A stretch of 11,228 nt of DNA from Baffinella frigidus (lineage: Eukaryota > Cryptophyceae > Cryptomonadales > Baffinellaceae). The notes beneath the pieces are model-generated. The model saw only the letters and a program-made list of their open reading frames with translations, was not told the DNA's origin and did not search any database. Position numbers and translations under genes: made by a program. Location of the stretch: assembly GCA_026770585.1 (NCBI GenBank), contig MU647086.1, positions 126,440 through 137,667 on the forward strand, read 5' to 3'. Below, in pieces: positions 7,307-11,228 of the stretch; position 1 is the stretch's first letter, and each line of letters begins with the position of its first letter.

Positions 7307-7870
7307 CCTAAACCCTCAACCCTCAACCCTGACACCTAAACCGCAAACCATCAACCCTAAACCCTAATCCCTAAACCCTAGACCCTAAACCGTTACCCCT
7401 GATCCCTCACACCTGCACCCTGTAAAACAACCCCTAAACCGTAAAATTCAAACCTTAAATCCTAAATCCTAAACTCTTAATCCTTTACCCCTTAACCCTA
7501 AACCGTCATCCTGCAACACAAACCATGAACCGTAAACCGTAAACAGTAAACCAGAAACCTCAAACACTAAACCCTAAACCCTAAACCATAAAACTTCAAC
7601 CCTAAACCATAGACCCTAAACCCTGAACCCTTAGCCCTACACCTTAAACCCTAAACCCTGAACCATAGACCCTAAACCCTGAACCCTTAGCCCCATACCC
7701 TAAACCCTAAACCCTAAACCCTAAACCCTAAACCCTGAACCCTGAATCCTAAATCCTAAACCCTGAACTCTAAACCCTAAACCCTGAACCCTCAACCCTA
7801 AACCCTACATCCTACACCCCCACCCCTAATCCCTGAACCCTATACTTTAAAACCTTGACTCTAAACCCTT
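7307..7870 (+). repeat. Degenerate telomere-like array, block 2
   Basis: Same heptamer family and orientation as block 1, with short runs of perfect CCCTAAA (for example around 7694-7730) amid many single-base variants and length changes. Confidence 0.95.
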
Positions 7871-7980
7871 ATCTGTACGCAGGGTTTGATGTGATCCGAA
7901 AGGAAGCAAGACGTTTCTTTGGAACCAGTTCCGGTGACCGCTCATGTTGGGAGCTCGGAGAACCTGAAGGACCTCCAGGG
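7871..7980. mobile_element. Insertion 2 in the telomeric array; short copy of repeat R
   Basis: This contains GATGTGATCCGAAAGGAAGC, AGTTCCGGTGACCGCTCATG and AGAACCTGAAGGACCT. Both boundaries resemble insertion 1, but the inner foldback of insertion 1 is absent. Confidence 0.8.
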
Positions 7981-8450
7981 CCTAAACTTTGAACCCTAAA
8001 TCCTCAATCCTTAACCCTAAACACTAAACTCTAAACCATAAACCCTAAACCCTAAACACCGAACTTTCAACCCTAAACCGTGAACCTAAAATTCTACACA
8101 CCAAACCTGAACCACTAAACCCTAAACCCTAAAACACAAACATTAAACCCTAAACCCTAAACCCTAAACCCTAAACCCTAAACCTTAAGCCCTAAACCCT
8201 ACACCCTAAACCCTAAACCCTACACCCTGAACCCTCAACCCTGAACCTTAAACACCAAACCGTCAACCTAAAATCCTGTACACCCAACCTTCAACACTAA
8301 ACTCTGAACCTGGACCCCCAAACATTAAACCCCAAACCCTGAACCCTAAACCCTGAACCCTGAACCCTGAACCCTGAAACATGAACCCTAAACCCCCAAC
8401 CAGGAAACCTTTTTAGAGTCGGTGAAAGATATGCTTTCACCGTAAACCCT
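7981..8450 (+). repeat. Degenerate telomere-like array, block 3
   Basis: Same heptamer family. Near its right end an 8-bp hairpin, GGTGAAAG/CTTTCACC with a 5-nt loop (8421-8441), precedes a last CCCTAGG. Confidence 0.95.
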
Positions 8451-8470
8451 AGGCGGCGTGCGCTGCAGGT

Positions 8471-9027
8471 GGTGCTTTGGTGCTTTTATTTACACTCACA
8501 TCGAAGGCCACAGCCCACCTCACTCTTGAGGAGTTGGGAGTAATCTACGGGTGAGCTCCCCGACCCAACCCATTCGGGTACGCTGGCCGAGCCCCCTTTT
8601 CTTGCACCCTTGCAGCGCGGCTGCCAGGACTCCCGCCCTGCGTGGATTCAACCTCACAGAGGATTTCATCCCGGCGAGTATTTCTGAGAAATACGATTTC
8701 GGGGATCTCCGATTCGATTTGCAACGAAAATTACCACACGGACGTGACTGAAAATGTCCGGTGTGTAGTAATTTTCGTTGTTAGGATCGTATTTCTCAGA
8801 AATACTACCCAGGAGGAGATTGCTGAACAGGTCAAGGAGAAAAACATAGTTCCTTTCTTTGGTGCTTGGGTGCTTCGTGTTACAGTCACATCATGGGCCA
8901 CGCCCACCTCGCTCTTGAGGAGATGGGAACAATCTACGGATGAGCTTTAGCTCCCCGACCCATTTGGTGCTTTGGTGCTTTGTATTACACTCACATCGAA
9001 GGCCACACCCGCCTCACACTTATTGAC
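8471..9027 (+). repeat. Three direct copies of a ~105-bp repeat
   Basis: Copies start at 8471, 8861 and 8966 with GGTGCTTTGGTGCTTT-like sequence, followed by CACTCACATCGAAGGCCACA, CTCTTGAGGAG, AATCTACGG and AGCTCCCCGACCCA. The third copy is truncated after the first half. The second and third are adjacent; the first is separated by unique sequence and the foldback at 8678. Confidence 0.85.
8678..8805. mobile_element. 128-bp foldback element with self-palindromic arms
   Basis: Outer arms 8678-8697 and 8786-8805 are perfect 20-bp complements. Each contains the palindrome GTATTTCT(G/C)AGAAATAC. An inner pair, CAACGAAAATTACCACAC (8722-8739) against GTGTGTAGTAATTTTCGTTG (8761-8780), extends the stem with small bulges. 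No clear target duplication. A chance open frame crosses it. Confidence 0.8.
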
Positions 9028-9186
9028 ACTCATTGACTGTATTCGAAGAAGAAATGTACGGTGCAGAAATGAGGCGAGCTTAGGGAAATATCCGGGTACT
9101 CTCCGGTTGAATCCTCAGGCAAGAAACTGCCACTACCCATATTGGGGGATCCATCAGAGGCAGACCTCCAACACCCCTAATGTTAT

Positions 9187-9330
9187 TTAGGTCCTTTAGG
9201 GGGTTTTAACTCCCACCATAGACGAGTGCCGAAACTTGTTCTGTAGGTCCTTTAGGTTTTAATTTCGCCCAACATATGCCAACGACACGCCGTTCCGTAG
9301 AAGGCATCTGCAGAGAAAGCATTTAGAAAT
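9187..9330 (-). repeat. Two partial inverted copies of repeat R
   Basis: AGGTCCTTTAGG occurs at 9187 and 9246, each followed by sequence complementary to the R repeat (ACTCCCACCATAGACG..., CGCCCAACATATGCCAACG). The second matches insertion 1 from 7157 to about 7232, ending GCAGAGAAAGCATTT. Confidence 0.75.
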
Positions 9331-9345
9331 TACCGCCCTGGAAAT

Positions 9346-9600
9346 TCTATGGGGGGAAAGCGAGGTTAAATAAGTTGACAAACACGACCGCTGCACGCCA
9401 CGTGGAGAGGTGGGCCGAGACGCAGGGCTCTAGCGCCCATCACCACCCCTAAGGGTGGATCGTTCAATGGAACGCCTCGCCCGCTAGGACGAGCTACCTA
9501 GGAGTGAGGGCACGAACCAACCGCCGGGGCAAGGCCAGGCCCAGGCAGTGCAGACCCATGCCCCCAACCACGCCTGGATGAGGCACGGGGACCCGTCCGT
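9346..9600. other. Intergenic sequence, nothing recognised
   Basis: Mixed-composition DNA with no convincing frame on either strand. Short palindromes such as CCACCC(CTAA)GGGTGG (9443-9458) are present. I looked for tRNA and rRNA signatures and found none I could support. Confidence 0.4.
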
Positions 9601-9621
9601 CGTGCCCTCTGGGGCGTAGAG

Positions 9622-9657
9622 CGGCGCGTGGGGCGGCGCGTAGGGCGGCGCGTAGGG
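9622..9657. repeat. 12-bp tandem repeat, three copies
   Basis: CGGCGCGT(G/A)GGG is repeated three times in tandem, upstream of the J-domain gene. Confidence 0.85.
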
Positions 9658-10201
9658 CGGGAGCGGCGGTGCCGTCGGCTCGTCCGGCCTCGCCTGGTTT
9701 AGGCCGGGCAGTGGGAAGGGGGAGGGGAGGTGGAGAGGGAGGTGGTAGGGGGTGTCGGGCGTGTCGCCGAGGATGCCTGACTCCCCTCACCATCTGCCAA
9801 GTGTGGTGTAGTCCTGGATCCGGCAACGGGGGCGGCGAGAGCGCGCAAGGGGTGCGCCGGGTGTGGGGAGGGAGGGGGGGAGGGGGCGAGGGGAGCGTCG
9901 GCGCCGGAGAGTTGGTGCAACGGGCGGGTGTCTCCACGTCGCGGGCGGGCGAAGGCGGAGGGGGAGGGGGCGAGGGGAGCGTCGGTCCTTTCTTTAAAGT
10001 CCTTTACATCTTTTCTTGTTTGACCAGTTTGGCACAGTGGTTGACTTTCGAAAGTCACTTTTTTGGCCAAATTTACTCAACTGCAAGCTTGGGAGGCCGA
10101 CGTGCTTGCGTGTCTGGGCGTGCGGGCGGCTGTTTGAAAGCAGTTTCAGTGGCTGCGGTGGTGAAGGGAGAGGGTAACTTCCGGTTGAGGGCGCGGGTGT
10201 G
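9658..10201. promoter_or_regulatory. G-rich upstream region of the J-domain gene
   Basis: The plus strand is dominated by G-runs to about 9985, including an exact 25-bp direct repeat (9877-9901 and 9961-9985) of G-runs followed by GCGAGGGGAGCGTCGG. From about 9986 to 10090 it becomes AT-richer, with the near-palindrome ACTTTCGAAAGT (10042-10053). Frames across the G-rich part give low-complexity Gly/Arg/Pro translations and are not convincing genes. Promoter and 5' UTR are the likely content. Confidence 0.45.
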
Positions 10202-10966
10202 ATGCATATCCCTCTTCTCGGAGAGGTGACTGCGCTGAGAGCTTTCTTCCTCTTCCTCTTCTTCTACTCGAACGACTCTAGCTCTCTGGGGACATGGAGC
10301 ACATTTGGGGCGGGGATGCTGCTCAGCGACCTTGCGGAAAAGATCAAGCCCGACAAGCCCAACATGTCGTCGGTGGCCATCTCCGCTGCTGTCACTTTCG
10401 GCGTTCTGGGATATGCATCGCTCTACCTGGAGCAGATGCGCATGATGATTTTCCTCTCCCTGCAGTCGCTCTGGGTGCCTACATTCAAGCACAAATTCTG
10501 CCGCGTGAGTGTCGAGGCCTCGGCTGAGCAGCTTGCAGAGGCCTGGCCCCGAGGCCTCGGCCTGGCCCCCCCTGCAGGGGCTGAATTGGTGCAAAAGATG
10601 GAGTTCAGCGCTCAGCGCGTGCTTCCTTCACTTGGGAGCCTCATGGCATTGCTGTACCTCTGGGATGGGATGTCCGGGCTGACGTCGGGGACGCTCTTCC
10701 TGATCGTGCTTCCCGAAGTCACGGCGCGGCTTCCGGCTTTCCCCAGCTGGAAGACAATTCTGTTCTACCTGACGCTCGTGCTGGTGTCGGCGCCCATCGC
10801 CGCCGTCGTCATCGGCGCCACGAACTTCGAGAAGGAGATGATGGAGCTTCCTGAGGTCTACAAGAACACGGCGAAGACGCTGCTGGGCGCGCGGCCTGAG
10901 AGCGTGCCAGACTACTACGCCGTCATTGGCGTTCGCAGGGGGGCGGAGGGTCCGGAGATCAAGAAG
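10202..10966 (+). CDS. Multi-pass membrane J-domain (DnaJ-like) protein, 5' portion; continues past an intron
   Basis: The frame is open from ATG 10202 (an in-frame GTG precedes it) and codes about 255 residues before a likely donor at 10967 (AAGAAG|GTATCC). Hydrophobic segments, numbered from the GTG, lie at about 11-23, 59-93, 142-173 and 187-209, suggesting three to five membrane passes. The segment ends PDYYAVIGVRRGAEGPEIKK, which matches J-domain helix I and the start of helix II (usual form: Y-Y-x-x-L-G-V ... I-K-K-A-Y-R). The intron falls just before the expected AYR; the HPD tripeptide that stimulates Hsp70 should lie in a downstream exon outside the window. J proteins with N-terminal membrane segments tether Hsp70 at organelle or ER membranes; location here is unknown. 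A strong donor GTGAGT at 10505 with an in-phase CAG at 10613-10615 may define a 111-nt intron inside the frame. The exact start is uncertain: a pyrimidine-rich tract at 10241-10267 encodes the first hydrophobic run and could itself be intronic. Confidence 0.62.
10505..10615 (+). other. Candidate in-frame intron within the J-domain gene
   Basis: The interval opens with GTGAGT at a codon boundary and ends GCTCAG. It is 111 nt (37 codons), so retention keeps the frame open and excision joins residue 102 to residue 140 in phase. The residues it would encode (Ala/Glu/Pro-rich, with the 11-bp GAGGCCTCGGC present twice) look less like membrane protein than either flank. The nearer acceptor at 10577 would shift the frame into a stop and is therefore disfavoured. 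Confidence 0.4.
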
Positions 10967-11228
10967 GTATCCCCGGGGCCCCCCTCCCTCTCCCGCTCCC
11001 TGGGCAGAATTTGCAGAAACGCCCTGGAGCGTCGATGCACAGAACCGCCCAGCGTGGAGACGCGTGTAACGGGCATGGGAGTTCACAGTCAGCTGACTGC
11101 GGCGGAGACTCCTTCCTCCCCCACCCCCCTCTCCTCTTGCACACGTCAGGAAGCATGCGCCTGATTTGACGTGGAGAGTAGCCGCCGAGAAAATGTATTC
11201 TCCCTCTCGCCGGACGAGGTTCGGCGGG
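10967..11228 (+). other. Probable intron of the J-domain gene
   Basis: After the GT at 10967 the reading frame loses J-domain character: AYR and HPD do not follow, and the frame reaches a TGA at 11162-11164. Sequence before 11144 is pyrimidine-rich (CCTTCCTCCCCCACCCCCCT and following) and ends TCAG at 11141-11144, a possible acceptor. None of the three frames after that acceptor continues a J domain convincingly, so the next true exon is probably to the right of the window. The last 40 bases contain an open frame reading SPDEVRR, which is suggestive but too short to call. Confidence 0.45.

Noticed and set aside
6658-8450. A true chromosome end
   Set aside because: The arrays are degenerate and are followed by about 2.8 kb of non-telomeric sequence including a gene, so this is interstitial sequence.
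9430-9520. Possible tRNA or rRNA fragment (CGTTCAATGGAACG, GACGAGCTACC)
   Set aside because: No cloverleaf could be assembled and the short resemblances to rRNA are at chance level.
9494-10202. Long Gly/Arg/Pro-rich frames on both strands
   Set aside because: These are low-complexity translations of G-rich repeats, open on both strands at once, with no domain and overlapping the upstream region of the J-domain gene.

Overview
This is nuclear DNA from a eukaryote, most likely a unicellular alga or related protist. Coding exons are GC-rich and carry GT-AG introns, and long degenerate arrays of the plant/algal-type telomere heptamer CCCTAAA lie in the interior. I cannot name the species. No operons, bacterial genes, CRISPR arrays, rRNA or tRNA are visible.

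Left part (1-2910): a divergent gene pair. On the minus strand, five exons between 222 and 2323 assemble into most of a nucleolar ribosomal-L1-domain protein (RSL1D1/Utp30 type), with every splice phase agreeing; its 3' end lies beyond the left edge. On the plus strand, starting 81-126 bp away, is a one-exon gene (2404/2449-2910) with an organelle-targeting-like N terminus and a very basic C-terminal motif, possibly an organellar ribosome protein. The L1 gene's introns hold repeats: a 12-bp satellite in intron 5, a 31-bp tandem repeat in intron 3, and in the 946-nt intron 4 a perfect 32-bp hairpin plus a 150-bp foldback element.

Middle part (2911-9345): about 6.4 kb with no convincing gene. 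It is a mosaic of non-autonomous repeats: two near-identical 117/118-bp MITEs with TA target duplications, a 263-bp cluster of nested palindromes, a duplicated leader plus 21-bp minisatellite module with one array in inverted orientation, about 1.5 kb of degenerate telomeric heptamers interrupted twice by related insertions, another foldback element, and three copies of a ~105-bp direct repeat.

Right part (9346-11228): G-rich, short-repeat-rich sequence leads into the 5' portion of a multi-pass membrane protein that reaches the start of a DnaJ (J) domain and is then interrupted by an intron. The HPD motif is not in the window.

The three genes have no evident functional connection beyond the shared promoter interval of the divergent pair. 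The window's main interest is its density and variety of foldback (palindromic) elements and the interstitial telomeric sequence. I see no convincing new multi-gene system.
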